Positions 1-12,250 of a DNA stretch of 64,000 nt are shown piece after piece. A model generated the notes under the pieces. It had not been told where the DNA came from, made no database searches, and worked only from the letters and a program-made list of their open reading frames with translations. The DNA is from Larimichthys crocea. Its lineage: Eukaryota; Chordata; Actinopteri; Sciaenidae. The translations under genes were made by a program, and so were the position numbers. The stretch is taken from assembly GCF_000972845.2 (NCBI RefSeq), contig NC_040021.1, forward strand, positions 4,651,969 to 4,715,968, written 5' to 3'. Positions within the stretch are counted from its first letter, which is position 1; each line of letters opens with the position of its first letter.

Positions 1-2514
1 AGATGAGGGAAAAACTCTGACTCAGTGGGAGGCGGGGTGGAGGGATACTGCGGAGTGAAAGACAAGCTATGAAAGCGGGGAGGGGTGGTGGTGGTGGTGA
101 CGAGCCCCACAGGCACTAAAGCAGTGAGCCGGAAAGCAGGTGAGGTTCAGCATCTATCCCAGTTTCCTCTGAAACGCTGCCCCAGCTGTTGCGCCGTCGC
201 CGTGGAGTTCACGGGGTGATCAGAGCCGGGAATGGTGGGGGCCGACCCCGTGTGGCACTGCGGCACATACATATTTCCGTGTTGAGATTTAACATACTGG
301 TGGGTTGACTTAAAAAGAAAAACCCCATGTCCTGGGAAAACCATACATATGGATGGAGATGAAACGTTCTGGGAGGTGTAGATGAAAGCGGGCTACATGG
401 AGGCAATTTGTCTTTACATGCAGGAGAAACTTTGATTCACCGCTCCTGTTCGTATACATGTGTGTAACGTGTCCATCATCGCCACGCTGGGACAGAAACG
501 TTCCAGCCTTCTCTGGGAACTCCTTATTTGCTGAAGCACTTGACTCCGATAAGTCACGCTAACGATCCACAGGAATGCGTCAGTGTGTCGTAAGTAAACA
601 GTGCAAATGGGGTGGAAACGTTTGGAAAAATGAAAACCTGCCGCCGCCGCTCTTCTTTGAAGAGAAGCAATAAAAACAATGCTCTCCTTATACGTGGTCC
701 CTGACTGCATTTCATCTCTGTGTCCGCTCTCCGCCGTCTCAAACGCTCTCTACGTAAACCGATTCTGAATGGTACAATCCTGCCTCGCATGCTTTCAAAC
801 GCTTCGGCGCACCCAGCGAGCCAGCTCCGCTCTGTGCCCTACTTGACAGAGATGTCCTGACCGTGGACAGCTGCCACAATGGGGCTAGTGTGTGTGTGTG
901 GTAGTGGTACTTTCCCTTCGCCGGGCCTGAGCGATGGCTGGGTCGATGGGAGTTCATGTCTGCATCTGTTTGGTGGTGGTTAAAAACCATTACGGGATAA
1001 AAGAATCCTCTCACTGTCTTCTTACACATTGGGTGGACAGAGTTCTTTTTTTTTTTCATTTGCATTTGTTGTTCAACTGAAAGATAAGGACCCAAAAAAA
1101 AAGCAGACGTATGCAAACAGCACCATGTGCGGACAAGCTTTTAGTGCAATGACTGTGGTCTCAGCGGCTCTACTCATCCCCTCATTCCTCATTTCCCATT
1201 TCCTCCTTGCTGCTCTCTACTTAGCGCAGTCCTCATGCCATCCATCATGCCTTCCCCTCCTCTTCGCTTCCTCTGCATCGCCCCACACCCCTCCTCCTCC
1301 CTCCTCCTCTTCCTCCATCCCTCTGTTGGCATGCCTACGGGATCGATCAGGTCCTAATCGCTCAGCCAAGCTGTCACTCTCAACCCCTCGCTCCCTCCGA
1401 TGTCACACCATCAGGCTGGCGCGTGTCATTGTCTCCGCAAGGGGGCCGTGGCTTCGTGCCCGAGGTGACTGACAGCTGCGGAGAGGGCGGAGTCAGACAG
1501 ACTGGAGCGACTCGACCTCGTGCTCACCTCTCATTAATGCTGCTGGGTGATTGGTAGGTTGGCACGCTGCCTGTCACTCAAATCGCTCAGGAACGGCCTG
1601 AATAACTGAATCGGTGGACTGAATCTGTAGGCCAAGCCAGGTGATACTAATTTGAATCGGAGCGTTGATTGATAGATCGACTAATTGCACATGACTACTG
1701 CGTGCTAAAAATAATGGAGAGGTCAGAAAAAAAAGGGGTAAATCACAATCAGTAGTGTGTACAGAATGGATCCGGCAGGCTGAATGACTGAATCGCGGTG
1801 ATGCTACACAAACTTGCAACTTGTGATCAAGAAGATCAATATCACAAGCAACTACCACTACCATAAAGCGAATAAACTATGTAAACAAGGAATATAATGA
1901 ACGCACAACACTGGCCGATAATGCTCTACACATCCATCCAGTGCTGCTGTGATGGTGTGATGGCGCTAACCAAGTTAAATCCTACTCTGGACCATAAATC
2001 AATCGCAATGCGGTGGGTTTCTCCTGCGCAACAACTCAACACAAAGGTGTAATAATGTCAGTTTTATGGGTTTAAAACTCTCTGAGGCTGCTCATAAAAA
2101 AATGAATGTGCTAATGCGAAGGTTATTGCCCCGATGTCAGCGGGGTGGCCCATGAAGAACCGGGTTCTGCTTTCAAAGATTCGTGTTCTCTCAGTCCAAA
2201 TCTGCACAAAACATGTACGTCAGTGGCGTGTGTTCGGTCTAGTCGATCAGCGAGCTAGTGAGTTGTTACATAGTCAGTCAGCCCCGTGCTGGCTGGAGTC
2301 TGGCTCGGCGCCATGCCTCTGTCAGCAGTTTGGAAGTGGGAAGAGGCGGCGGAGGAGGGAAGTGAAGGAGGAGTGAAATGAGGGACAGGAGGAGGCAGGA
2401 ATGATGGGCAGCTCACTAACAGCCTCTTTGCGTCTATTAGGGCTCTAATATAAGGATAAGAGACACTACAGGATGAGGCGGTGGTGGAGTTCTCTCCTGG
2501 GCCTCTATCTGACC

Positions 2515-2550
<36 letters not shown>

Positions 2551-4331
2551 CGCAGCAAGACACAAAATTGAACAGAGGACAAACCGAGCCCTGTCTCTGT
2601 CGATAGCTCATAAAGCTTAACCTCAGCAAGCCAGTTGTCTGCTTTTGGCTTGCCACGCTGGATACTTAGCCGAAGCTTAGAGGGACTTGAGAAAGCACTG
2701 TAGCGCTGCTCCAGTAAACAACTGTGGAGGCCTCGGTCCCAGATCAGCAACCCAACTCAATAACAAGCAACAAGCGTGCAGTGTGTCGGGGACCCATCTG
2801 GACAGTGGTCGACTGAAAGCTGCACTTGTTTTTTTTTTATGCCATGAATCCACCTTTGTTTTCGAGCCAATTTTGAATAATTACAAAAGCAAGGGATTTA
2901 ATCAGGGACCAGCTGTCTGAAGCTATGCGTGTTTTTTTTTGTTTGTTTTTTTATGTTTGTGCACTACCGACGAGGGCCTCGCATCAAAGTGAATCGGAAT
3001 ATCACAGAGGAGCAGCGACGCACGCCGTCTCATGTACGGACGCCCGGGCGTGTGGATGTGTACGGGGAGGGAAACGCCGGAGATAAGAGGAGAACCATCT
3101 GTCTCTCTATTACACGTAGCTTAAAATGTGTGAATGATGCCGCGTGGTTAATGGGCTCGTGCAATGTGCTGCTGTCTGCCAAAATAACACAATAAAATCT
3201 GGTGAGGTGTGTGACAGTCCATCCATCTGTCTGTCACACAGGCACACGCGTGCGTGCACACACACCGTCTCCGACACCAGTGATCGGCTTTTGATGAAAC
3301 TTTGCAGCGGCGTTTGTTAAAACTGTCCGCGGCACAAGATGCTGATTTAATCAGATGCTGATTAGATTTTCACAAAAACTTAAAGACATCATCGTCTCAT
3401 TGTATCATCGTCATATTCTGGTATATAAAAATCAGTCTGTGAGGGAGCTAGAGGTTAGACTTAATTGCTGGACTTTGCAAAAAAAATAAAAAATAAAACC
3501 TTAGGGAATGATGCATTGCACCATAGTTATTATTATTATTTTTTTTAGAATACTGACCAGGCAAGCAAAAGGGCTGCATTATATGTTTGCTCAACTGTGT
3601 GCAAAATCCCAGACCCAGTAATAACAGAACTCTGGGAAGTGAGGCATTTTACCGAAGCACTCAAATTTTATGTAACATAAAACAGCCTTGACCTGCAAAT
3701 ACAAATCACAACTGCAAAAACTGTTCAACTCATGCAGATGTTCAGAAAGGCGAGGACATGTCGAGCCTGCGATGAGTCAGCTGCTTACCTTTCATGCCGG
3801 ACTTTTACTTGAAAATTAATCTCCACGTCTTTAAGTTCTGATCGTATTTGGGAGGGGAAGTGAAGCGTAAATGACCGGGCTTTTTAGTAAGCATGCAGGT
3901 ACTGCATGTCTTTTCCCTCCTCCACATCCAGACCACATTCTATTATTTCTGTGCTGACTGAGTCATCTCCGTGCTTGATGATGAACCCATTTTAGGTTTT
4001 CTGGCTGCCTGGGAATCTGCTGCATTTACCACTCTGCTGGATTTGGCTTCTCTTGTTTAATCACCAGTAATGGAACCCAAGTGCACTGATACAGTTTATC
4101 CTCTGCATTAGGCACTGTTGTGTCAGACTTTCATTACTGTATTGTTTATCATCACAGTTTGTTCTACTGACTCACTGCATAGCTCGAGATGTGCACACAA
4201 TCATGGCGGGCGACGATCAGCAGCCTGGATAAGTGTTTGTTTGCTGAATGCTGGTTTTTAAAATCACAGCACTTACTGCTTACTGAAACTGGGATATGAT
4301 TTTACACGTTCAGCCAGGACACAGTTGTTAC
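1..4331 (-). other. fut8 intron 2 (partial), no other gene seen
   Basis: This stretch lies downstream of the fut8 coding exon on its strand and runs off the left edge. I see no second fut8 exon or other recognisable protein in it. It holds a (CA)15 tract at 2519-2548, a short TG run near 888-900, a pyrimidine-rich tract at about 1250-1325, a TTA run at 3528-3546 and several A or T homopolymers. The ORFs present are short, overlap on both strands and show no recognised similarity. Confidence 0.8.
2519..2548. repeat. (CA)15 microsatellite
   Basis: Uninterrupted CA dinucleotide tract in intron 2. Confidence 0.98.
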
Positions 4332-4334
4332 CTG
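4326..4334 (-). other. fut8: Splice donor after fut8 coding exon
   Basis: CAG|GTAACA on the minus strand, with the intron starting at 4331. It falls exactly where the FUT8 protein match stops: the reading frame hits TAA immediately after the boundary. This confirms both exon end and phase. Confidence 0.95.
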
Positions 4335-4534
4335 AGCGATTCCGCCATGCGCCGCAGGTCTTCATTCTGCTGCTTGAGCCGTTCGAGCTTGGCCAGGATC
4401 TTAGAGAGCTCCCGGCTGGACCGCTCCGGGTGCTCGCTGTCTCTCACCAAGTGACCTCCGATGTAGAAGAGGAGCGTGCCCCAGGCCAACAGCACCAGGG
4501 TAATCCAACGCCACGAACCCGCCCAGGGCCGCAT
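4332..4534 (-). CDS. fut8: fut8 first coding exon: alpha-1,6-fucosyltransferase N-terminus (partial)
   Basis: This exon encodes the first 67 residues, plus two bases of codon 68, of the Golgi enzyme that transfers fucose from GDP-fucose to the innermost GlcNAc of N-glycans (core fucosylation). The translation opens [10 protein letters not shown] and closely matches the vertebrate FUT8 N-terminus as I know it. A short basic cytoplasmic tail (about 1-9) is followed by a hydrophobic signal anchor (about 10-30, ending [10 protein letters not shown]), as expected for a type II membrane protein. From about 41 ([15 protein letters not shown]...) comes the charged heptad-rich start of the stem coiled coil. 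The start ATG (4534) has A at -3. The exon stops at CAG|GTAACA, splitting the Arg68 codon after its second base, which fits the known RIPEGP continuation in the next exon. The catalytic domain and SH3-like domain lie beyond the left edge. The conserved frame, splice site and start make this near certain; fut8a versus fut8b cannot be decided here. Confidence 0.97.
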
Positions 4535-4659
4535 GGTTCAGCCTCGCCACCCTCCCCCCACCCTACACGAAAAATCCCTCTTGGTGTGCCCCCCGTACAC
4601 CCACCGACTCCCGCCCGGCCTTCCTGCCGGATTTGTGCGCGCCGCACTTCTGTACCCCG

Positions 4660-4698
4660 TCACCACAAGTGCCACAGTGCCAGCCTTGGCATCGGCAT
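4660..4698 (-). promoter_or_regulatory. Upstream ORF of 12 codons in fut8 leader
   Basis: ATG at 4698 reads through a second in-frame ATG at 4692 and stops at TGA (4660-4662), giving a 12-residue peptide MPMPRLALWHLW. It lies 125 nt upstream of the fut8 start and is not in frame with it. The first ATG has A at -3 (GGAAC before ATG), a fair initiation context. Such a uORF could dampen or condition main-ORF translation; this role is inferred. Confidence 0.5.
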
Positions 4699-4822
4699 GT
4701 TCCCAGTGATCAGTTGAATGGCAGATGAGAGGGCGCCGCTGTGTGCGTCTGTAGCTCGGGAGTAGGTGTGAGAAAAGGCAGCGGGTGTTTCTCCAGCGAT
4801 CAACCAGCCTGTCCTGTGCGTG

Positions 4823-4840
4823 CTAAAGCATGGCTAGCAT
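4823..4840 (-). promoter_or_regulatory. Minimal upstream ORF (5 codons) in fut8 leader
   Basis: ATG at 4840 encodes MLAML and ends at TAG (4823-4825). It contains a second in-frame ATG. It is a complete minimal uORF in the predicted exon 2 leader. Function is inferred only. Confidence 0.4.
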
Positions 4841-4973
4841 GCTCAGAGGTCTGTGTTACGACAGCCCGACGGATGTTCTCTCCCCTCCGCCCAGCTCCGC
4901 GGTGACCGGCTTGTCCCGCACCGTCTTGCCGTTTCCCTCCTGTCCCACGGGATTCTTTCAGTCGAGCTGCGTC

Positions 4974-4998
4974 CTGTAGAATCAAAAAGAAAGACACT
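4974..4998 (-). other. fut8: Splice acceptor of fut8 exon 2
   Basis: Read on the minus strand, the segment runs from a pyrimidine tract into TTCTACAG with exon starting at 4973, and CTAAC lies just upstream at about 5000-5006 as a branch-point candidate. It is the best acceptor upstream of the fut8 start codon. Assignment rests on motif quality only. Confidence 0.7.
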
Positions 4999-7900
4999 GT
5001 AGTTAGTCGAGCTTGTTGCGCAACGTTTTGTCTTGCAAATACTTTATAAGCAAAAAAAAAATTTAAATCATTGAGGAACTAGGCCAGCAAGCGAGCACTC
5101 ATGAGACGAATACTCATGCAGACATGAGCAAAGCGTGAGACATGCGTCACAGAGCGCCGTATAGAAACGCAGGGCACAAAGCGGAGCAGACACACACACA
5201 CATACAGCCACGATGCTGCAGACTGGTCCCGACATAACCCTGTCTCAGCAGCCTACAGGATTGATCAGCATGACACTGCAATTTGCATTTACATAGTGAT
5301 GTGCAGTCCCAGAGCTATGCTGCATTGCTGTCGAGGCAGGACAGGGATGTTCCACTTTTCACATCCTGCCTGCTTGGATATTACACAGACATACACACAC
5401 ACACACACTTGTACTCGTGCACACACTCAAGTCTCAAGCTCTCCCATGCACACAGGCAATTACACAACCGAGGATACATCTTTTATTTCCGTTAGAACGT
5501 TTCAACGCTGCATCTTTAACCGCAGCCTACCCACGACCCCCTTCCAACACTTCCTCCCTCGCCCCCCTTAGCGTGACAGATAATGGATTTTGTTTGGAGG
5601 CAGCTAAATCCCACAAACTTCTCCCTGGGCGTTTTTTACTCATATGCCCAAGTGCCCGCTGCCATCCCCTGTAACCTCCAGGACAGAATGCAACATTGTC
5701 AAGGTGATACGGTGAACTCGATGGAGCAGAGGGAGCGGAAAAAAAAAAAGAGAAAAAAATCCCTGGATCATCACTTCCCTTCATCCCAAAGCAGCGGGGA
5801 GATGGAGATGGACGCGTGCCGGGTTTATGAAGCAACCTTCGCTGTCAACCCCCCCCAACAAAGGCCTGCCACGCAACTCAGACTAGTCCTGTGATGGGAT
5901 AAAGACTGGCAGGTGTGTAAGTGTGTGTGGTGTGCTATCATCCCTGAGTGTGTACCACAGCAAGCTGGAATAATGCCAAACATCTTAGACTTCATGTGAG
6001 TGGTGGTGGCGGTGTGCTTGATTGGCACGTCGCTTCTGCCTGCGAGCGTTCAAGACAGAGAAAAGTGTTCCTGCTGGGGGGGTTCGCCTTGCAGCACAGA
6101 AGTGGGTTAACAGCAGCTCATCGTGTTTACCGTGGTGGCACAGTTGATATGTAGGACATAAATGGTGCCGCGCAGTAATACCATCGAGGGCGTTCGTTCC
6201 TCGCTGCCCAGAGCTGTAGCAGCTGAGATCACTGAAACAACACATTCCTTATCGAATGATGCAGGATTATTAAAATGCGTGCAGACGTCCCCCCCTTCCT
6301 TGCCGGATTGCTCCTGTTGTGACTAACCCGGGCTGACACGAGGGTGGCTCCCTCTTTATGCATGCAGCACGGGGATGTGCTGAGCTGTGTTTTATTATGG
6401 AAAATAAGAGCTGCGAGGGGGGTAGCACTCCACCAGCTAATGCACGACTGGGACTATTACTAAAAGGAAGGCTGCGGAAAAAAAATAAAAAAATAAAAAA
6501 CCTTTGTGACCGTGTTTGAGGAGCCGTAATGAGGTTTGTGTTCAGTAGACTAAAACTGATAAACATGAAACTGTTGCGTGAGGCGGGCAGCCGCTGCCGG
6601 ATGGAATGTGGGACGCTTTTTGGAGATAGCAGCTTCTAGTTAGCTCATACTTGAAAAGTGAAGCTAAGCTCGTGCCACATTTCTGGCATATTAATACAAC
6701 TTTGAAATTAAAATGAACTATTTTGTAGTTGATGGCCGACCCGGGACAGTGGATAGTCGGTGAAGGCGGAGGAAACATTTTACAGGAACCCAAATAAAAC
6801 ATTTTTATTTGATTTTCTTTGTTGCGTTTGAGAAATCTTTCCAATATCTGAATAACCCTGAGAGCAGTAAATCCTGGTTTAGAAATAGAAGCATTTCATT
6901 TAAAAGATGGAGCTTTGAAACAGGCAGGGAAGCTCTAATACAGAATTTAAAAAACTATGGTTGCATTATGGGAACTGCAGTTTCCAGCTTCTCTCATATT
7001 AGCAAGGATACCTCTCCTACCCTCACCTGCTTTGAGTTTGACTCTTCTTTGTTGTGCTAAATTGCCGGAGCTCCATTTTAAAAAAGGCCTTAAAATGCAA
7101 AGCTAACATTATTTTACAAGGTCAAAAGAAAAGAAATGATCAGCATAATCAGATATAGAAGACCGGGCACATTTAAAAAAAACATCCATCACATCAAAGG
7201 TCATGCGTGTGTTGTGTTTTTGATTATTGGAAACCGCTGCTGACCTCACACTTCTGCTGGAACCGTAGTAAAATAAAAAAGCAAACGGCGTAATGTTTGA
7301 GTCACATTTTATAGCAGAACCTGAATCAACCGCTTACAGTTAAATAATGGAAGCACCCAATAATCATTACTGTGTGCTCATGAACTACAAAACCTGCAGG
7401 ATTTTTGGCTAATGCCATTTTTTAAATTAAAACCATCAAAAAATGAGCAAAGGAGATTTTATATCGTTTTTCGAGACGCCTTTCTGCTCAGACTTGGTCA
7501 CGATGAAGCGCCAAAGCAGAGTCGAGACACGTTCACGCTCTTTCAATAGTTTCAGATCGATGTGTTTTATAACACATGAAATAGTGCGGAGACATCTATT
7601 GAGCCCTGTGTCAGCAGAATGTCCTCTTAATGGAGGAAAAAATTAAAAATAAATCATACGACTATAATTCATTCCACTGATGAAGATCTGGAAGTCGTAA
7701 TATTCCATAACGGAGACAGCCACGTGCGAGCCGAGCCTCGGAAATGTTTGCATTTTCTCAAACCTCTCACGTCTGCCCTCGAGTCACCACGAGCTCCATA
7801 AATAATGGAAATTATAATAATGTCGGTTTAATAAATAAAGAAAAGTTCCCCGCTGTGGCACAATCATTTCTAAGTTGGACCGTGTGACAGATATGCTGAC

Positions 7901-8322
7901 AGAGGGATTTTAGAGAACTTGGCCATATATAGTGCCTCCTTTTGTATTCCGCTTTCCTCCGCCAGGCCCCACCTCCTCCTCCATCCTCGCCCTTTTCCAA
8001 GTAAAGTGGAAGCGCGATTGCAAGGTCTCAGCTACTCTGGACGAAATGAAATATGTCACTGTTTCTTTTTTTGAATGTGCCGCCCTCCAACTTTAGAAGT
8101 GGAAGGAATAAGTGGGTCTGTGTTGTTCATAAATGGGACCTCTTGTCTGCTCTACCTGCACACTCGCTCACCGAATCTTCCCTCTCGACCTTGCGTTTCA
8201 AATCGTCATCATTCTCCCACTGTGCCCTTCACCTTGCCGTCACGGAGACCGAAGGGGAGAGGAGGGGGGGCTGTTTGGCCGGTAAAGTCTGGCGTGGTAC
8301 ATGTGGATGCACGGACTGTCAC

Positions 8323-8343
8323 AAAAAAAAAAAAAAAAAAAAA
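8323..8343. repeat. Poly-A run (21 A)
   Basis: Uninterrupted A homopolymer in intron 1. No retroelement body could be recognised directly upstream of it. Confidence 0.97.
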
Positions 8344-9772
8344 CGCCTCTGTGCCTCGGCAACATGCAGGAGCCTGAGGGGTCAGCAGAGATGACCTGTT
8401 TTCGGTCCTGCCGGTTAATCTTCAACGTGACTCGGGCTTGCGGCAGAGGTCATCCATCAGCGCGCGCTCTCCGCTCTCCAGGCAATAAGCACCGCGATGA
8501 GGTCCACAGCTGAATTATGCATGGAGCTCAGCTGAGGCTACATTACACCGGCACGACCACTTGGGAAAAAAACTGGAAGGGAGCGTCATCTATACCATAC
8601 AGATATACGTGTCGCCTCTCATCTGTGTCGGTGCGGGAGAATGAATTAGTGTGTGTTGCTAGGGGCAACCCTCAGGGTGGATATGCAGCAGGATGTGGTA
8701 CATGTTATAGTATGTAAGCACGGTGGGAAAGACATGATGTGTGTCTGAAAAACAGACAGGTATGAGGAGATCAGGAAGGAAGGAGGAAGACGAACGTGAC
8801 CTCCAGTCGGACAGGAGCAGTTTTGTTTTTGTGTGTTGAAATGAAATAAATTGGGCATACGAGCGGTTTGATGTCTGATTCCCAGTACCGCTTTCCGCTC
8901 ACGAGGGAGGGAGGGGCGCAGCTCGCAGGTGTTTGGACTACAGAAATGCAGCAGGAGGAACATCAACTCCAACTCTGGCAGCAATTTTTAACCATTATTT
9001 ATCCGGGGGAAAGATTCGCTGAGCAAGCTGTTCTCGAGAAGCAGCCTTCTTTAGAGCCATAAAGCTGCACTTATTTCCACCTGATAGCTCGCCTGGCCAC
9101 GGTTTCCAAAAACAAATGACTGCCGAGCAGCTTTTTTCTGGCTATTTTCTCAGCTGGTCTTGGAGGTTCAAACCTCGGCCCGACCTTCCCAGCCTCCAGC
9201 ACAGTTCCCAGTAAGAACCAGTGACGGGAACACAGGGTGGAAGTATTTCAAATATAAGTAGCAAAAAGACAAGGGGGATGTAACAAAGACAGAATCAGGG
9301 GATCATAATGGATTTATTCCAAAAAGCAGCAGCGACAGAGGCGAACACAAACGCTTCAGGAGGCATTGCGTTTTGCTCACCTGCTTCCTGCCATTCTCAA
9401 CAAAAACATTACAATTAAATTTTTGAGTGTGACTGTGTGTTTTCTCCCATCAGTATCAGCAACTGTGTGTGACTCATTCAGCAGCAGAGTGCTCAGAGCA
9501 GAAATGCAGAGGAGACACCTGAAGCTTTTCATATGCATGGGTGTGTGTGTGTGTGGGAGAGTCACTGGTATGCCTGACTGCACACACACACATATACAGG
9601 AGAGTGGTAAATATTTAATGAGCTGCTGTTTACCTCACTACAGTTCTAAGCTGAATGTGGAAGAGTCCATTAACTTAAGCTAAATGGAAGAGAAAGAGAG
9701 AGAAGGCCTGGCAGCGAGAAAGAAAAAAAGGCCACCCGGGAGAATAAAGGGCATGACGCACTGGGTTTTAAT

Positions 9773-9773
<1 letters not shown>

Positions 9774-9813
<40 letters not shown>
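9774..9813. repeat. (CA)20 microsatellite
   Basis: Uninterrupted CA dinucleotide tract. Confidence 0.98.
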
Positions 9814-9815
<2 letters not shown>

Positions 9816-11887
9816 GCGGACACAGAGTTCATGTCCTCGGAATTGTTTGTGGGAATCTGGGAGTTCTAATGCCCGGCAAAGAGGGTTAGGTTTTTACAGT
9901 TACAATGAGAATACACATGGCGGGTCGATGTCTTTACAGTCTGACAGTATTGATGCAAAACAACAATCAAGTTAAATAGAAATAAAAACGGAGGGATTGT
10001 TGGAGTGTTTTTTCACCCCAGGAGAATTCGACATCAGGCAGATTGAACAAACATCATTTAAACCATCGTGTAGGAACATTAGGGAAGAAAACAAGACTAA
10101 AAAAAAATATAAAAACTTCATCTCCAACTATATTAAACTGGAGTAGAGGATGTCAAACATACATAAAAATGTGCCAATAAAACATTTATTGCTGCCGTTT
10201 GGTGCTCTGCAGTTTGTTATCGTGGCTGCCGACAGACAACAGTTAACACGACTAACACACAGTGTGTTGTACGTGTGCTAGCTGCACTCATCTTATAACA
10301 AGATGCAAAGCCAGAGATTGATGTGTCAGTCAGACAGATAATAAACATCAAATTATGTAATTTCTGTTTCCAAAGAGTCCGCTCCTGCCATCGAGCGCCA
10401 AATATCCGTGCAAGGAACCCCGTTGTCCGAGCACCGAAGGCGGCCCGACCTCATCGGCAACTTTGGGATTAATTCTCGCAGAAAGTGGCCAAAGGTCTCG
10501 GAGAAGTTCTGGCCGTGCAAGCGCTGAGCTCGTGCTGCAGCAGCTTGGCATTCAGTATCAGAGCGGAGCACACAGCCTCTCCTTCAAGGTTATCTCTGTG
10601 GAGAATTCGCTGACAGCAGGAAAACGCCCGCACGCGCACGTGCACTCTCACTCGGTGTCACAAAGATAGGTAGCCGCGCACACACACACACACCTCATTG
10701 CCCCCAGTGGTGTGGAAGGGGGGAGAAGTGTTTGTGCATGTTTGTGCTGGAGGTTTATGCAAACAAGTTTTTAATTGGGACTGTGGGACATATGATTAGC
10801 AGTAAAAAGGCACCAATCATTCCTCGGTTTTATGACTTTTTATGTCCAAATAAAAAAAAATAAAACGCGGACCTGGGCGGGGGCCCCCACCTGCCAGCCC
10901 AATCTGTCTCCTGACGAGTGAAGGTGGATCTCGGGGCTTCAGACACGGTCAAGGACAGCATTGTAAATTCAGCGTGTCAGTGAGGGCGATGAACTGGCTC
11001 TGCGACGGTGTGTGTGCGAGAGAGAGAGAGAGAATGGAAAAGAGCAACAGTCAATGCCACTCAAGCAGCTGCATGTATCATGCCTCGAGCAGAGATGACA
11101 TTAAGTGTCAGAGCGTGTGTGTGTGTGAGACTTCGATTGAGTGTTTATTGTGGACTTAAGCATCGCTTCAAATTGATCATTCACTTCCTGCACAGCAGGG
11201 CGGAGAAATAAAATCCTCTGCGAGGAGAAAAAGAGCGTTGACCGTTAATATTCGCGAGGAACAGAAAAAGGGGGAAGCTCGAGGTCTGCGTTATTCATCT
11301 ACACTATCGCCTGTGATCCACACACACACACAGACACACACTTCCTGTCCGTTCCGGTTTCTGTTCCTCGTAATGAGTCCCAATGACGGCTGACCTTTCA
11401 CGGCCCGGGGTGCCACGGGTGATCTGGCGGAGGTGGGGCCCGGTGGATGGAGGGTGCCTGTGGTGACCCCGTACAGAGGGTGCCAACCTTCATTCAGTCA
11501 CTGAAAGGAGGCCTAATGACTCGCTGAATATACACGAGAAGAAAGAGTGTGAGAAGGAGGGATAATAGGAGAAAATCAGTAGCCAGGGAGGGAGGGAGAA
11601 GGACAGAGAGAGAGAGAGAACAGCTACTGTTACACTGTGCTAAGTTGTCTGATTTTGATCAGCTGAATATGCGGTGACGCATAATGTGATACGCCTTCAT
11701 CCACTGAATATGGATTACAGCAGACCTTTGAAAACCAGTCTCTTTGGAAGCGGTCAGGCTCACGTCGTGACTACAATTGCAACTGCAATCCACAGTGAGA
11801 GCTCTAACAGAGACGGTCCAAACATGGAGCATTAACACGCCCGTAGGACGTACGATTTCCAGGTTAAGTGTGAAACAGCCTGAAGCA

Positions 11888-12250
11888 GACATGTCAAACT
11901 CAAAACTCGAGGAGATAATTTCATACGTCTATTATTAATGGCCCGCTGGGCAAATCTCACTCGTACTGGCTCGTACTACAAATCCCACTATGCACTGCGA
12001 CAGCCGCCACACGGGTCAAGATACTGTTATTGGTCAGTAAAACGGCCAAACGAAAAGTTGACTTTAAGAACAGGGACTTTTCAAAGCAGGTGGGAGGCTG
12101 CTGATGAGGCACGCAGCCTTACCTCCTGTGTCGGTAAGGCTGTGTGCCTTGTTTATGGAGTATAATGTGTGTGAACGATAGTGCACTGATGCCGTGACGT
12201 AGTCCCAGTCTTCACTTATGGCCCACTGGGTGGTTTGAGTTTGACACCCC
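11888..12250. mobile_element. Degenerate hAT-like repeat with GTCAAACTCAA termini
   Basis: The left end is GACATGTCAAACTCAAA and the right end reads GTTTGAGTTTGACACCCC, so the termini are inverted copies of TGTCAAACTCAAA. Inside are TGGCCCGCTGGGCAAAT and CTACAAATCCCACTATGCA, phrases I associate with a widespread fish hAT-type repeat. A 9-bp inverted repeat (12114-12122 with 12134-12142) lies in the interior. It is non-coding and diverged. The superfamily is an inference. Confidence 0.5.

Larger units (their letters stand above)
4535..4973 (-). other. fut8: fut8 exon 2, 5' untranslated leader
   Basis: This is the untranslated part of the first coding exon, about 439 nt. Its upstream limit is set by a strong minus-strand acceptor: a CTAAC branch-like sequence, a pyrimidine run (TCTTTCTTTTTG) and TTCTACAG|G at 4975/4974. 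The leader is GC-rich and has several CpGs, unlike the intron on either side. It contains two complete short uORFs (4823-4840 and 4660-4698) before the main ATG. A long, structured leader would lower initiation at the main start; that effect is inferred. The acceptor could be skipped if transcription starts inside this GC-rich block instead. Confidence 0.75.

Noticed and set aside
4325..4717. 130-codon plus-strand ORF opposite the fut8 exon
   Set aside because: It is the antisense shadow of the fut8 coding exon and its GC-rich leader.
4800..4997. 65-codon minus-strand ORF upstream of fut8
   Set aside because: It crosses the predicted intron/exon boundary (acceptor at 4974), so it would not exist in the spliced mRNA, and it has no recognised similarity.
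5300..5500. ORFs with runs of Thr-His
   Set aside because: They translate CA microsatellite sequence and have no biological support.
9160..9200. tRNA B-box-like GGTTCAAACCTCGGC
   Set aside because: No A-box or cloverleaf arms upstream at the right distance and no SINE body or tail around it.
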